Assembly: GCF_020687545.1 (NCBI RefSeq)
Contig: NZ_JAJEQX010000009.1
Coordinates: 1 to 64,000 of the forward strand
DNA from: Ruminococcus turbiniformis
GTDB lineage: Bacteria; Bacillota; Clostridia; Lachnospirales; Lachnospiraceae
DNA: 64,000 bases
Reading direction: 5' to 3'
The notes under the pieces are model-generated. The model was given only the letters and a program-made list of their open reading frames with translations, ran no database searches and was not told the origin of the DNA. Positions 34,305-44,530 of the stretch are shown piece by piece (within the stretch, counting starts at the first letter, position 1; each line of letters starts with the position of its first letter). The position numbers were made by a program, and so were the translations under genes.

Positions 34305-35050
34305 CTTCAGCAGGTGATGAGCTGCTTTCTGTAGCAACGTATGAAACACAGAAAGATTATTTTATTAAATTTGAAAAAGAGCTAAAAAAGAAATATGACA
34401 AAAGTGTCCATATTTCACTTCATGATATACTTTCAGTAAATGGTGAGCAACCCACATACGGCCTGGGAAATGACAAGCATGATTACGGAAAAGGATTTTA
34501 CCTGACTGAGAGTCCAGCATTAGCATCCGAATGGTCTGTCTGCAATCCGATCGAAAAAAATGGCTGGGTAAATAAATTTGTGCTGGATACCAGCGAATTA
34601 AAGATATTGGACTTTGAAGAATATGATATACTTTCGTGGCTTGCAGAGCTTATGAAACATCGGGATGCAGATACAGGGCGAAGATATAGAGTATTAGCGC
34701 CTAAATTCATTCAAAAATATCAGGTATCTACAGAAAAATATGACGTGATCAAAGGCTGGCGTGCAAATGCATCATATTTTTATATTGCCAAGTGTTTTGT
34801 CCGGGATGAAGTAGATCTTGATATCTTACCAGAGTTATTAAAATTGGGAGATTTGGGAATTCAGTACTGTTTAAAGACAGAAAAAGCATTTCAATGTCTC
34901 AGAGAAGATTTTTCGGCGTTGCGAGAAATTGAGTATAATAAGGTGAATCTACAATATACACAGCGTGACAGAACAGCAAGAGAGGCAATGTATGCTTTGA
35001 TTAACTCTGATAAAAATAAGATTGAAAATGTGTTCAGTAAATTAATATAA
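34301..35050 (+). CDS. DUF3990 domain protein, candidate ADP-ribosyltransferase (start uncertain, possibly truncated)
   Basis: The open frame encodes 249 residues. From about residue 36 it matches the DUF3990 family, which belongs to the ART (ADP-ribosyltransferase) fold: a first strand with His (ISLHDIL, about 38-44), the signature DYGKGFYLTE (61-70), ASEW (75-78), and later DVIKGWRANASYFYIAKCFV. The only start in frame is a TTG at 34301 with no ribosome site, and the first 35 or so residues seem to belong to the upstream remnant, so the true N terminus may be lost. It is AT-rich unlike its flanks. It is followed after 11 bp by an uncharacterised gene and then by a NADAR gene, suggesting a toxin role. 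Confidence 0.65.
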   Translation: MTSAGDELLSVATYETQKDYFIKFEKELKKKYDKSVHISLHDILSVNGEQPTYGLGNDKHDYGKGFYLTESPALASEWSVCNPIEKNGWVNKFVLDTSELKILDFEEYDILSWLAELMKHRDADTGRRYRVLAPKFIQKYQVSTEKYDVIKGWRANASYFYIAKCFVRDEVDLDILPELLKLGDLGIQYCLKTEKAFQCLREDFSALREIEYNKVNLQYTQRDRTAREAMYALINSDKNKIENVFSKLI

Positions 35051-35061
35051 GAGGTAAGATC

Positions 35062-35508
35062 ATGGAAGTGTTCAGTAAAAGTTACTTGGAAGAAATTGTT
35101 GAAAATCAAGGAAAATTATTTGAATATGCAGAAGAACATTATCCTGGGATTGATGTGGCGGATTTTATAGAGTCATATATGAAAAGCTATACAAGAGCTA
35201 TGGTCGATGAAGGACAGGCTTATGTCTGTACAATGGATGCAGAAACGTTATACAATTATTTCCTGGAAAATGATAAATATGAACCAAAGCATGGAAAAAC
35301 GGCAGGAGGATTTGCTCCAAACTGGATTGGACAATTTTATGCATTATTTCAATGGATATACCGACTGCCAAGCAAAGAAGTCGTTAAACTGCTCCCGGTT
35401 AAATTTATGTTTGAAGCATATCCCGGCCTGCATGATCTTGATTTGTATGTGGCTGTTCGTAAGGTAGGAGAGCAGTGTGGGTTTAATGTACCGTCAATCT
35501 GCTGTTAG
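35062..35508 (+). CDS. Uncharacterised partner protein of the DUF3990 gene
   Basis: A 148-aa soluble protein, acidic at the N terminus, with the conserved-looking stretches FIESYMKSYTRAMVDEGQAY, GGFAPNWIGQFYALFQWIYR and PGLHDLDLYVAVRKVG. I do not know a function; proteins of this kind recur beside DUF3990 genes in Lachnospiraceae to my recollection. AAGAGG precedes the ATG by 7 bases. It is 11 bp after the DUF3990 stop and 18 bp before the NADAR gene, so it is the middle gene of a three-gene operon and could be an immunity, adaptor or sensor component. Confidence 0.75.
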   Translation: MEVFSKSYLEEIVENQGKLFEYAEEHYPGIDVADFIESYMKSYTRAMVDEGQAYVCTMDAETLYNYFLENDKYEPKHGKTAGGFAPNWIGQFYALFQWIYRLPSKEVVKLLPVKFMFEAYPGLHDLDLYVAVRKVGEQCGFNVPSICC

Positions 35509-35526
35509 TTATGGGAGGAAAGAAAT

Positions 35527-36024
35527 ATGATCTGTTTTCATAATCCAGAAGAAGAGAATGGATATTTGAGTAACTGGTATTTTTCTGAATTTACAGTTGC
35601 TGGCGTTACCTTTTCTACAATGGAGCAGTATATGATGTATGAAAAGGCATTGCTCTTTCAAGATCAGGAAACAGCGGAAAAAATTTTACAGACAGATAAT
35701 GTGGCAGAAATAAAAGCGTTAGGCAGAGCTGTTCGGTATTTTGATGATAAGATCTGGATAAAGGCAAGAGAAGAAATTGTTTACAGGGGTGTGCTTGAAA
35801 AATTCCGTCAGAATCCTGAACTTGCGGAAAAACTGGAGCAGACAGATGAAGATATAATCGCGGAATGCGCTGTAAAAGATCGGATCTGGGGAATTGGTCT
35901 TTCTATGAAAGATGAGAACAGGCTTTGCCCTGATAAATGGAGAGGGCAAAATCTGTTGGGGAAAGTTTTGATGCGGGTGAGGGAAGATATCAGGCAACAA
36001 AATAGAGCGACTTACGCATTTTAG
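35527..36024 (+). CDS. NADAR family protein
   Basis: A 165-aa protein of the NADAR (YbiA-like, DUF1768) family, which handles ADP-ribose derivatives. Members have been shown to remove ADP-ribose from guanine and to act as antitoxins of DarT1-type toxins. The hallmark segments are present: LSNWYFSEF (14-22), TMEQYMMYEKALLF (31-44), the WGIGLSM pocket (121-127) and WRGQNLLGKVLM (138-149). It seems complete and intact. GGGAGGAAAG precedes the ATG. Placed behind a DUF3990 ART-like gene, it is the natural candidate antitoxin. Confidence 0.9.
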   Translation: MICFHNPEEENGYLSNWYFSEFTVAGVTFSTMEQYMMYEKALLFQDQETAEKILQTDNVAEIKALGRAVRYFDDKIWIKAREEIVYRGVLEKFRQNPELAEKLEQTDEDIIAECAVKDRIWGIGLSMKDENRLCPDKWRGQNLLGKVLMRVREDIRQQNRATYAF

Positions 36025-36133
36025 AATGTTGAAAAGCCTTCTCCGATGTAGCGGAAGAGGCCGGTTTTCATACAGAAGCTGAATTACAGGATTGTGCGAA
36101 GAAAATCTGTCACGAAGAGGAGTAAGAATAGTC

Positions 36134-38119
36134 ATGGATCATTTTGAATTAGTATCAGAATACAAACCCACCGGCGACCAGCCCCAGGCGATCGCCGATC
36201 TGGTGAAAGGTTTCAAGGAAGGCAACCAGTGCCAGACCCTGCTCGGTGTCACCGGCTCAGGAAAAACCTTCACGATGGCAAACGTCATCCAGCAATTGAA
36301 TAAACCGACGCTGATTATTGCTCATAACAAAACTCTGGCGGCACAGCTCTACGGCGAGTTCAAGGAATTTTTTCCGAACAATGCCGTAGAGTACTTTGTC
36401 TCCTACTACGATTACTACCAGCCCGAGGCTTACGTTCCATCCTCCGACACCTACATCGCCAAGGATTCCGCCATCAACGATGAGATCGACAAGCTTCGCC
36501 TCTCTGCCACAATGGCGCTGACGGAGCGGCGGGACGTGATTATTGTTGCCAGTGTGTCCTGTATCTATGGTCTGGGAAACCCGGTGGATTACCAGAACAT
36601 GGTGATTTCGCTCCGGCCGGGCATGGAGAAGGACAGGGATGAAGTGATGGCCAAGCTGATTGAGATTCAGTATGACCGGAATGACATGGATTTTCACAGG
36701 GGAACATTCCGGGTGAGGGGAGATGTGCTGGAGATCATTCCCGCCTACGAGAGTGAGACTGCGGTCCGGGTTGAGTTCTTCGGAGATGAGATTGACCGGA
36801 TCACGGAGATTGACATTCTGACCGGAGAGATCAAAGACGAGCTGAAGCACGTGGCGATCTTCCCGGCATCCCACTACGTGGTGGATAAGGAAAATATCAA
36901 GAGAGCAGTCCACGACATTGAGGAAGAACTGGATGATCGGGTGAAAGAGTTTAAGCGCCAGGACAAGCTTCTCGAGGCACAGAGGATCGCGGAGAGGACA
37001 AACTTTGATATAGAAATGCTCAAAGAGACAGGATTCTGTTCCGGAATTGAGAATTATTCCCGCCATCTGGCGGGGCTTGCTCCGGGACAGCCGCCCTATA
37101 CTCTGATCGACTATTTTCCGGATGATTTTATCATGATGATTGATGAGTCGCACAAGACGATTCCTCAGATCGGCGGTATGTATCACGGCGACCAGTCGAG
37201 AAAGACGACGCTTGTGGACTATGGATTCCGCCTGCCCTCTGCGAAGGACAACCGCCCCTTGAATTTTGAAGAATTTGAGAGTAAGATAAATCAGGTCATG
37301 TTTGTGTCTGCCACCCCGGGACCGTATGAGGAGGAGCATGAACTTCTCCGTGCGGAGCAGGTGATCCGTCCTACCGGACTTCTCGATCCGGAGGTTTCGG
37401 TGCGCCCGGTGGAAGGACAGATTGATGACCTGATCGGAGAGATCAACAAAGAGGTATCAAAGAAAAATAAAGTGCTTGTTACAACGCTGACCAAGAGGAT
37501 GGCGGAAGACCTGACCGACTATATGCGCGAAGTCGGCATCCGTGTGAAATATCTTCACTCAGACGTGGATACGCTTGAGCGGACGGAGATTATCCGGGAT
37601 ATGCGTCTGGATGTATTTGACGTGCTTGTCGGAATCAACCTTCTGCGAGAGGGTCTGGATATTCCGGAGATCACGCTTGTGGCCATACTGGACGCGGACA
37701 AAGAAGGATTCCTCCGTTCGGAAACTTCACTGATCCAGACGATCGGCCGTGCCGCGCGAAATGCGGAAGGGCATGTCATTATGTATGCGGATACAGTGAC
37801 AGAGTCCATGCAGATGGCAATCGATGAGACAAAGAGGCGCCGTGAGATTCAGATGAAGTACAACGAAGAACACGGAATCACACCGCAGACGATTCAGAAG
37901 TCTGTCCGTGACCTGATCAGTATCTCGAAGAAGGTTGCTGCCGAAGAGATGCGCATGGAGAAAGATCCGGAGTCCATGAGCGCAAAGGAACTGGAAAAAC
38001 TGATTGCGGATCTCACAAAGCAGATGAAGAAAGCGGCTGCGGAGCTGAACTTCGAGACCGCCGCGGAGCTGCGTGACAAGCTTGTCGAACTGAAAAAGAC
38101 GCTGAATGACCTGGAGTAG
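36134..38119 (+). CDS. uvrB: Excinuclease ABC subunit B
   Basis: Helicase-like damage-verification subunit of nucleotide excision repair. The 661-aa protein is full length: Walker [12 protein letters not shown] (38-48), the beta-hairpin tyrosines [10 protein letters not shown] (about 92-101), DESHKT helicase motif, the QTIGRAARN motif VI and a C-terminal UVR domain (from about 620) that contacts UvrC. The ATG at 36134 gives the standard [17 protein letters not shown] start; GAGGAG lies 11 bases upstream. uvrA follows after 59 bp, forming a repair operon. Confidence 0.97.
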   Translation: MDHFELVSEYKPTGDQPQAIADLVKGFKEGNQCQTLLGVTGSGKTFTMANVIQQLNKPTLIIAHNKTLAAQLYGEFKEFFPNNAVEYFVSYYDYYQPEAYVPSSDTYIAKDSAINDEIDKLRLSATMALTERRDVIIVASVSCIYGLGNPVDYQNMVISLRPGMEKDRDEVMAKLIEIQYDRNDMDFHRGTFRVRGDVLEIIPAYESETAVRVEFFGDEIDRITEIDILTGEIKDELKHVAIFPASHYVVDKENIKRAVHDIEEELDDRVKEFKRQDKLLEAQRIAERTNFDIEMLKETGFCSGIENYSRHLAGLAPGQPPYTLIDYFPDDFIMMIDESHKTIPQIGGMYHGDQSRKTTLVDYGFRLPSAKDNRPLNFEEFESKINQVMFVSATPGPYEEEHELLRAEQVIRPTGLLDPEVSVRPVEGQIDDLIGEINKEVSKKNKVLVTTLTKRMAEDLTDYMREVGIRVKYLHSDVDTLERTEIIRDMRLDVFDVLVGINLLREGLDIPEITLVAILDADKEGFLRSETSLIQTIGRAARNAEGHVIMYADTVTESMQMAIDETKRRREIQMKYNEEHGITPQTIQKSVRDLISISKKVAAEEMRMEKDPESMSAKELEKLIADLTKQMKKAAAELNFETAAELRDKLVELKKTLNDLE

Positions 38120-38178
38120 ACAGGCCGGGCGGCAGCGGCGCGATAACTGATATACAGGAAAGGAAACGAAAGACATAA

Positions 38179-41022
38179 ATGGGAACGAAGATGGACGTCC
38201 GGAAATATATCAGAATCCGGGGTGCAAATGAAAACAATCTGAAAAATATTGATGTAGACATTCCGAGAAATGAGCTCGTCGTTCTGACGGGCTTAAGCGG
38301 TTCCGGAAAATCATCGCTTGCGTTTGACACGATTTACGCAGAAGGACAGAGAAGATATATGGAATCGCTCTCTTCCTACGCAAGACAGTTTTTGGGACAG
38401 ATGGAGAAACCGGATGTGGAGAGTATCGAGGGGCTTTCTCCTGCGATTTCGATTGACCAGAAGTCGACGAACCACAATCCCCGTTCCACAGTGGGTACAG
38501 TGACAGAGATTTACGATTACTTCCGTCTTCTGTACGCAAGAGTCGGAATTCCCCACTGCCCGAAGTGCGGCAGGGAGATTGCGAAGCAGACGGTGGACCA
38601 GATGGTGGACCAGATTATGGCGCTGCCCGAGCGGACGCGGATCCAGCTTCTTGCCCCTGTCGTGCGCGGAAGAAAGGGAACCCACGCAAAACTGCTCGAG
38701 AGAGCGAAACGGAGCGGTTATGTCCGCGTCCGCATAGACGGCAATCTGTACGAATTGTCAGAGGATATTGCGCTTGATAAAAATATCAAGCACACGATCG
38801 AGATTATTGTGGACAGACTGATTGTGCGTCCCGGAATCGAGAAGAGACTGACGGATTCCGTGGAGAGTGTGCTGCATCTTGCGGAAGGGCTTCTTGTGGT
38901 AGATGTGATTGACGGGGAGCCGATGAATTTCAGTCAGAGCTTTTCCTGCCCGGACTGCGGAATCAGTATCGATGAGATTGAGCCGAGAAGCTTCTCCTTT
39001 AATAATCCGTTTGGAGCCTGCCCGGAGTGCTACGGACTGGGATATAAAATGGAGTTTGCGGAGGAACTGATCATTCCGGATCCGTCGCTCTCTATCAATG
39101 AGGGAGCCATCGCGGTTCTGGGATGGCAGTCCTGTACGGACAAGGGCAGTTTTACCCGGGCGATCCTTGATGCGCTGTGCAGGGAATATGATTTCGATCT
39201 GGATACGCCCTTTGAGAAATATCCGAAAAAGATTCATGACATTATTATACACGGAACGAACGGAAAGAGCGTGAAAGTGTTTTACAAAGGGCAGCGGGGC
39301 GAGGGTGTATATGACGTCGCGTTTGAAGGTCTGCTTAAAAACGTAGAGCGCCGGTACCGCGAGACCGGATCCGAGACGATAAAGGCCGAGTATGAGACGT
39401 TCATGAATGTTACGCCCTGTTCGGCCTGCAGGGGACAGAGGCTGAAACCCGGAGCGCTTGCTGTAACGGTCGGCGGCAGGAATATCTCAGAAGTTACCGC
39501 TCTTTCTGTAGAGAAACTGCAGCAGTTCCTGAAAGATCTGGTCTTCACGGACACGCAGATGCTGATCGGCGCCCAGATTCTGAAAGAAATACGGGCGAGA
39601 ATTCAATTCCTCATGGATGTGGGGCTGGACTATCTGACGCTTGCCCGCGCCACAGCATCACTTTCAGGCGGAGAGGCGCAGAGAATCCGGCTTGCCACAC
39701 AGATCGGTTCCGGTCTGGTCGGAGTGGCATACATTCTTGACGAGCCGAGCATCGGGCTTCATCAGCGGGATAATGACAAGCTGCTCGCCACGCTGAAGCA
39801 TCTCCGTGACCTCGGAAATACGCTGATCGTGGTGGAGCATGACGAGGATACCATGCTTGCCGCGGATTATATTGTCGATATCGGCCCCGGTGCAGGAGAG
39901 CACGGAGGAGAAGTTGTCGCTGTGGGAACGGCGAAGGAGATTATGGAAAATAAAAACTCGGTGACAGGGGCATACTTATCCGGAAAGATTAAAATCCCTG
40001 TTCCCGAAGAGCGCAGGAAGCCCGCCGGATGGCTGAAAGTAAAAGGCGCAAAGGAAAACAATCTGAAAAACATTGATGTGGACTTCCCACTTGGAGTGAT
40101 GACATGCGTGACCGGTGTGTCGGGATCGGGAAAGAGTTCGCTTGTCAATGAAATCCTCTACAAGAGGCTTGCGAGAGATCTGAACCACGCGCGCACAATC
40201 CCCGGAAACCACAGGAAGATCGAGGGGCTGGATCAGGTAGACAAAGTGATCGCTATTGATCAGTCGCCCATCGGCAGAACGCCGCGCTCCAATCCTGCAA
40301 CCTACACCGGCGTGTTCGATCTGATCCGGGATCTGTTCGCGGCGACACCGGATGCGAAAGCAAGAGGGTATAAAAAGGGCCGTTTCAGCTTCAACGTAAA
40401 AGGCGGCCGGTGCGAGGCGTGCGCGGGAGACGGAATAATCAAGATCGAGATGCATTTCCTTCCGGATGTTTATGTGCCCTGCGAGGTGTGCGGAGGAAAG
40501 CGGTACAACCGTGAGACTCTGGAAGTAAAATATAAAGGGAAGACGATCTATGATGTGCTCAATATGACGGTGGAGGAGGCGCTTGCGTTCTTTGAACATG
40601 TCCCCAGTATCCGCAGAAAGATGGAGACACTCAACGATGTGGGACTTTCCTACATCCGTCTGGGACAGCCGTCCACAGAGCTCTCAGGCGGAGAGGCACA
40701 GCGGATCAAGCTTGCGGCAGAGCTGAGCAAGAGAAGCACGGGGAAGACGGTCTATATTCTCGATGAGCCGACGACAGGGCTGCATTTTGCGGATGTGCAC
40801 AAGCTGACGGAGATCTTAAGGCGTCTGTCCGGAGACGGAAATACTGTCATTGTCATTGAGCACAATCTGGATGTGATTAAGACCGCCGACTATATCATTG
40901 ACATTGGACCCGAAGGCGGTGAGAGAGGCGGAACAGTCGTCGCCTGCGGTACTCCGGAAGAGGTGGCAGAGAATGAAAAGTCATATACAGGGAAATATAT
41001 AGATGCGATGCTGAAAAGATGA
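38179..41022 (+). CDS. uvrA: Excinuclease ABC subunit A
   Basis: Damage-recognition ATPase of nucleotide excision repair; loads UvrB. The 947-aa protein has two ABC modules with Walker [13 protein letters not shown] (about 35) and [12 protein letters not shown] (about 645), two signature LSGGEAQRI motifs, and zinc modules with CPDC/CPEC and CEAC/CEVC pairs. It is full length. The ATG at 38179 is taken; an in-frame ATG at 38191 is a possible alternative. uvrB is directly upstream. Confidence 0.97.
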   Translation: MGTKMDVRKYIRIRGANENNLKNIDVDIPRNELVVLTGLSGSGKSSLAFDTIYAEGQRRYMESLSSYARQFLGQMEKPDVESIEGLSPAISIDQKSTNHNPRSTVGTVTEIYDYFRLLYARVGIPHCPKCGREIAKQTVDQMVDQIMALPERTRIQLLAPVVRGRKGTHAKLLERAKRSGYVRVRIDGNLYELSEDIALDKNIKHTIEIIVDRLIVRPGIEKRLTDSVESVLHLAEGLLVVDVIDGEPMNFSQSFSCPDCGISIDEIEPRSFSFNNPFGACPECYGLGYKMEFAEELIIPDPSLSINEGAIAVLGWQSCTDKGSFTRAILDALCREYDFDLDTPFEKYPKKIHDIIIHGTNGKSVKVFYKGQRGEGVYDVAFEGLLKNVERRYRETGSETIKAEYETFMNVTPCSACRGQRLKPGALAVTVGGRNISEVTALSVEKLQQFLKDLVFTDTQMLIGAQILKEIRARIQFLMDVGLDYLTLARATASLSGGEAQRIRLATQIGSGLVGVAYILDEPSIGLHQRDNDKLLATLKHLRDLGNTLIVVEHDEDTMLAADYIVDIGPGAGEHGGEVVAVGTAKEIMENKNSVTGAYLSGKIKIPVPEERRKPAGWLKVKGAKENNLKNIDVDFPLGVMTCVTGVSGSGKSSLVNEILYKRLARDLNHARTIPGNHRKIEGLDQVDKVIAIDQSPIGRTPRSNPATYTGVFDLIRDLFAATPDAKARGYKKGRFSFNVKGGRCEACAGDGIIKIEMHFLPDVYVPCEVCGGKRYNRETLEVKYKGKTIYDVLNMTVEEALAFFEHVPSIRRKMETLNDVGLSYIRLGQPSTELSGGEAQRIKLAAELSKRSTGKTVYILDEPTTGLHFADVHKLTEILRRLSGDGNTVIVIEHNLDVIKTADYIIDIGPEGGERGGTVVACGTPEEVAENEKSYTGKYIDAMLKR

Positions 41023-41052
41023 TTTTTCATACAATTTTTAAGAAAAAAGGTC

Positions 41053-41081
41053 TTTCCATTTTTTGGAAAGTCTATTATACT
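41053..41081 (+). promoter_or_regulatory. Candidate promoter for the mreB-like gene
   Basis: TTTCCA (41053-41058) and TATACT (41076-41081) with a 17-bp spacer. The spacer contains half of a TTTCCA/TGGAAA inverted repeat (41053-41069) that could also be a weak uvrA terminator. Confidence 0.45.
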
Positions 41082-41240
41082 GGTTATGCGGAGTGTCAGG
41101 GTGAGGGAGTCTGCCATATCCGCCCTACGTAAAATGAGAAAATCTGTAAGGAGAAGATACATGGCTTCCGCACCGGCAGGGCAGCCGGCCGGAAATGTCA
41201 GGTGGGAAAGAGTATAAAGATTTAGAAGGGAGAATTGCAT

Positions 41241-42230
41241 ATGTCGGTAGATATCGGGATAGATCTGGGAACCGCCAGTGTGCTTGTCTATGTGCGGGGC
41301 AAAGGCGTTGTTCTGAAGGAACCGTCTGTCGTTGCGTTTGACAGAGATACAAATGTGATCAAGGCGATCGGCGAGGAAGCCCGGATGATGCTCGGAAGAA
41401 CGCCGGGGAATATTGTGGCGGTCCGTCCGCTTCGCCAGGGTGTAATCTCAGATTATACAGTGACCGAGAAGATGATCAAATATTTTGTTCAGAAAGCACT
41501 TGGAAAGCGGACTTTCAAGAAGCCGCGTATCAGTATCTGTGTACCGAGCGGGGTAACAGAGGTTGAGAAAAAAGCAGTCGAGGAAGCGACCTTTGCCGCG
41601 GGAGCAAGAGAAGTACATCTGATCGAGGAGCCGGTTGCGGCGGCTATCGGAGCCGGAATTGATATAGCGAAGCCGTGCGGAAATATGATTGTCGACATCG
41701 GCGGAGGAACTTCGGATATCGCGGTGATCTCTCTTGGAGGAACCGTGGTAAATACGTCTATTAAAGTGGCGGGCGATGATTTTGACGAAGCGATCGTCCG
41801 TTATATGAGGAAAAAACATAATCTTCTCATCGGAGAGCGCACTGCAGAGGATATCAAGATCAAGATCGGGACAACATATCCTCTTGTGGAGGAGGAAACG
41901 ATGGAAGTAAGAGGAAGAAACCTTGTGACCGGACTTCCGAAGACGGTTACAGTGACGTCTTCCGAGACAGAGGAGGCCTTGAGGGAGGCTACCAGTCAGA
42001 TCGTGGAGGCAGTGATCTCTGTGCTGGAACAGACGCCGCCGGAACTTTCGGCAGATATTCTGGACAGAGGAATCGTGCTCACCGGAGGCGGTGCAATGCT
42101 CCGGGGACTTGAGGAACTGATCGAAGAAAAGACCGGAATCAATACGATGACTGCGGAGGACCCGATGAAGGTCGTTGCGATCGGAACCGGGCAGTTTGTG
42201 GAATTCATGAGCGGACGCAGGGATTACTAG
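41241..42230 (+). CDS. MreB-family cell-shape actin homologue
   Basis: Bacterial actin that organises lateral wall synthesis under the membrane. The 329-aa protein has the actin-fold phosphate-1 loop GIDLGTASVLVYV (residues 6-18), phosphate-2 MIVDIGGGTSDIAVISLGG (about 150) and adenosine motif GIVLTGGGAMLRGL (about 275). MreB, Mbl and MreBH cannot be told apart by eye. The ATG at 41241 follows GAAGGGAG. There are no mreCD genes beside it, and a terminator follows, so it is monocistronic. Confidence 0.92.
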   Translation: MSVDIGIDLGTASVLVYVRGKGVVLKEPSVVAFDRDTNVIKAIGEEARMMLGRTPGNIVAVRPLRQGVISDYTVTEKMIKYFVQKALGKRTFKKPRISICVPSGVTEVEKKAVEEATFAAGAREVHLIEEPVAAAIGAGIDIAKPCGNMIVDIGGGTSDIAVISLGGTVVNTSIKVAGDDFDEAIVRYMRKKHNLLIGERTAEDIKIKIGTTYPLVEEETMEVRGRNLVTGLPKTVTVTSSETEEALREATSQIVEAVISVLEQTPPELSADILDRGIVLTGGGAMLRGLEELIEEKTGINTMTAEDPMKVVAIGTGQFVEFMSGRRDY

Positions 42231-42250
42231 AAATGATTATGAGAAAACCG

Positions 42251-42290
42251 GCAGGGATGTGAACGGGAAAGGACACATCCCTGCTGTTTT
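42251..42290 (+). terminator. Terminator after the mreB-like gene
   Basis: GCAGGGATGTG (42251-42261) pairs perfectly with CACATCCCTGC (42274-42284), followed by TGTTTT. Confidence 0.85.
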
Positions 42291-42307
42291 GCGAAAGAGG
42301 GATAAAT

Positions 42308-44530
42308 TTGGAGACGGTTACGGGATATGTAGGACATATTGTCTACCGGAATCAGGACAACGGATATACGGTATTTCATCTGGAAAATGACGATGGGGAA
42401 GTGACATGTGTCGGCAATTTCAGTTTCATCAGTGAAGGTGAGATGATGGAGCTGAGCGGCGAGTATGTCAATCATAATGTGTACGGCACCCAGCTGAAAG
42501 TGATGTCTCACATTGTGAAGGAACCGGAGGATCTGGTGTCCATTGAGCGCTACCTTGGTTCCGGGGCGATAAAAGGAGTGGGCGCTGCTCTGGCCGGACG
42601 TATTGTGAAAAAATTTAAGGAAGATACTTTCCGGATTATTGAGGAGGAACCGGAGCGTCTCGCCGAGATCAAGGGGATCAGTGAGCGCAAGGCAAGAGAG
42701 ATCGCTGAGCAGGTCGAAGGAAAGAAGGATATGCGCAAGGCGATGATTTACCTCCAGAAATACGGGATTTCCACAAAACTTGCGGCGAAGATATACGAGT
42801 ATTATGGTATGCGTGTATACAAAGTTCTGGAAGAGAACCCGTATCAGCTTGCGGACAATATAGAAGGGGTCGGTTTCCGCACTGCAGATGAGATTGCCGC
42901 CCGGATCGGGATACATACGGATTCGGATTACCGGATCCGGAGCGGACTGTTCTATGTTCTCCAGCAGGCGTTGGGAGAGGGGCATGTCTATCTGCCGCAG
43001 GAGGTGCTCTCGAGACGTGCGGGAGAGCTTCTGGGAGTCGAGATACAGGATGTGGAAAAGTACGTTATGGATCTCTGCATTGAGAAGAAAACTGTCATGA
43101 AGGAGCAGGACGGAGAAGTCAGGGTTTATCCGGCACGCTATTACTATATGGAACTCAATGCGGCAAAAATGCTTCATGACCTGAATATCCGCTGCGAGAT
43201 GCCGGAGGATATGATGGAACGGCGGCTGAAGAAGGTGGAGCAGAACGAGCAGATCGAGCTGGATCCGATGCAGCACAGAGCGGTGATCGAGTCGATCAAG
43301 CATGGCCTTCTCGTTCTGACCGGCGGCCCGGGTACGGGAAAGACAACGACCATCAACACGATGATCCGCTTTTTTGACAGCGAGGGGATGAGCATTCTCC
43401 TTGCGGCGCCGACCGGGCGCGCGGCAAAACGAATGACAGAGGCCACGGGGTATGAGGCGCAGACGATCCACCGCCTTCTGGAAGTGAATGTCAACCCGGA
43501 GGATGAGGACAGTGTGGGCGGTTTTCTCCGGAACCGGCAGAACCCTCTTGATGCGGATGTGATTATCATTGATGAGATGTCTATGGTAGATCTGGCGCTG
43601 ATGCATGCCCTTCTTCTGGCGGTTGTGCCGGGGACAAGGCTTGTTCTTGTAGGAGATGTGGATCAGCTTCCGTCTGTCGGGGCGGGAAGCGTGCTGAAAG
43701 ATATCATTGCGTCAGAACGGTTCCCGGTGGTGACATTAAAGAGGATTTTCCGGCAGGCGGGCGAGAGCGACATCGTGGTCAACGCGCATAAGATCAATGC
43801 GGGAGAGCCGGTCGTACTGAACAACAAGAGCCGGGACTTTTTCTTCCTGAGAAGGCAGGACGCGGATACGATCATCGGCGTGATGATCCTGCTGATTCAG
43901 AAGAAGCTTCCGAAATATGTGGGAGCCCGGCCGGATGAAATTCAGGTCATGACTCCGACGAGAAAGGGACTGCTCGGGGTAGAGCGGCTCAATACAATTC
44001 TGCAGAGATATCTCAACCCGGAAGACCCGAAAAAGAACGAGCAGGAGATCGGCGGCCGGCTGTTCCGGGAAGGCGATAAAGTTATGCAGATCAAGAACAA
44101 CTATCAGCTTGAGTGGGAAATCCGGACAAAATACGGGCTTGCTGTGGACAGCGGAACCGGAGTTTTCAACGGAGATATGGGCGTGATACGTGAGATTAAT
44201 TCATATACCGAGACAGTGGAAGTGGAGTTTGACGAGGCGAGAAGAGTAAAGTACGGGTTTGACATGGTCGAGGAACTGGAACTCGCCTATGCGATTACCG
44301 TGCACAAATCTCAGGGAAGCGAGTACCCGGCTGTGATTATTCCGCTGCTTCCGGGGCCGAAACTTCTCTATAACAGAAATTTGCTGTACACAGCGGTGAC
44401 AAGGGCGAGAAAATGCCTTACGATTGTTGGGAGTGATGCCGTATTCCAGGAAATGATACAAAACAGAAACGAGCAGGCAAGATATACAAGTCTGGCGGAA
44501 CGGATCCGGGAATTTCAGGGAGAATCCTGA
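42308..44530 (+). CDS. recD2: RecD2-type DNA helicase (SF1B)
   Basis: 5'-3' helicase of the RecD2/TraA group found in bacteria outside RecBCD, involved in DNA repair. The 740-aa protein has an N-terminal OB-like part, helix-hairpin-helix repeats (about 95-190), Walker A GGPGTGKTTT (about 338-347), Walker B DEMSMVD (about 422-428) and the C-terminal HKSQGSEYP motif (about 665). It begins with a TTG codon at 42308 preceded by AAGAGGG; no ATG is available nearby and the family N terminus starts here. It overlaps comF by three bases. Confidence 0.93.
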   Translation: METVTGYVGHIVYRNQDNGYTVFHLENDDGEVTCVGNFSFISEGEMMELSGEYVNHNVYGTQLKVMSHIVKEPEDLVSIERYLGSGAIKGVGAALAGRIVKKFKEDTFRIIEEEPERLAEIKGISERKAREIAEQVEGKKDMRKAMIYLQKYGISTKLAAKIYEYYGMRVYKVLEENPYQLADNIEGVGFRTADEIAARIGIHTDSDYRIRSGLFYVLQQALGEGHVYLPQEVLSRRAGELLGVEIQDVEKYVMDLCIEKKTVMKEQDGEVRVYPARYYYMELNAAKMLHDLNIRCEMPEDMMERRLKKVEQNEQIELDPMQHRAVIESIKHGLLVLTGGPGTGKTTTINTMIRFFDSEGMSILLAAPTGRAAKRMTEATGYEAQTIHRLLEVNVNPEDEDSVGGFLRNRQNPLDADVIIIDEMSMVDLALMHALLLAVVPGTRLVLVGDVDQLPSVGAGSVLKDIIASERFPVVTLKRIFRQAGESDIVVNAHKINAGEPVVLNNKSRDFFFLRRQDADTIIGVMILLIQKKLPKYVGARPDEIQVMTPTRKGLLGVERLNTILQRYLNPEDPKKNEQEIGGRLFREGDKVMQIKNNYQLEWEIRTKYGLAVDSGTGVFNGDMGVIREINSYTETVEVEFDEARRVKYGFDMVEELELAYAITVHKSQGSEYPAVIIPLLPGPKLLYNRNLLYTAVTRARKCLTIVGSDAVFQEMIQNRNEQARYTSLAERIREFQGES

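Noticed and set aside
33891-36024. Integrated mobile element around the AT-rich island
   Set aside because: No integrase, transposase, terminal repeats or attachment-site duplication could be seen, so only base composition suggests transfer.
36020-36080. Terminator between the NADAR gene and uvrB
   Set aside because: AAAGCCTTCTCC and GGAAGAGGCCGG pair only with mismatches; evidence too weak to call.
36257-37339. Long minus-strand ORF (360 aa) opposite uvrB
   Set aside because: It mirrors uvrB codons, has no ribosome site and resembles no protein; uvrB is unquestionable on the plus strand.
42227-43606. Long minus-strand ORF (459 aa) opposite recD2
   Set aside because: Shadow of the helicase gene, with His/Leu/Arg-rich translation typical of antisense frames.
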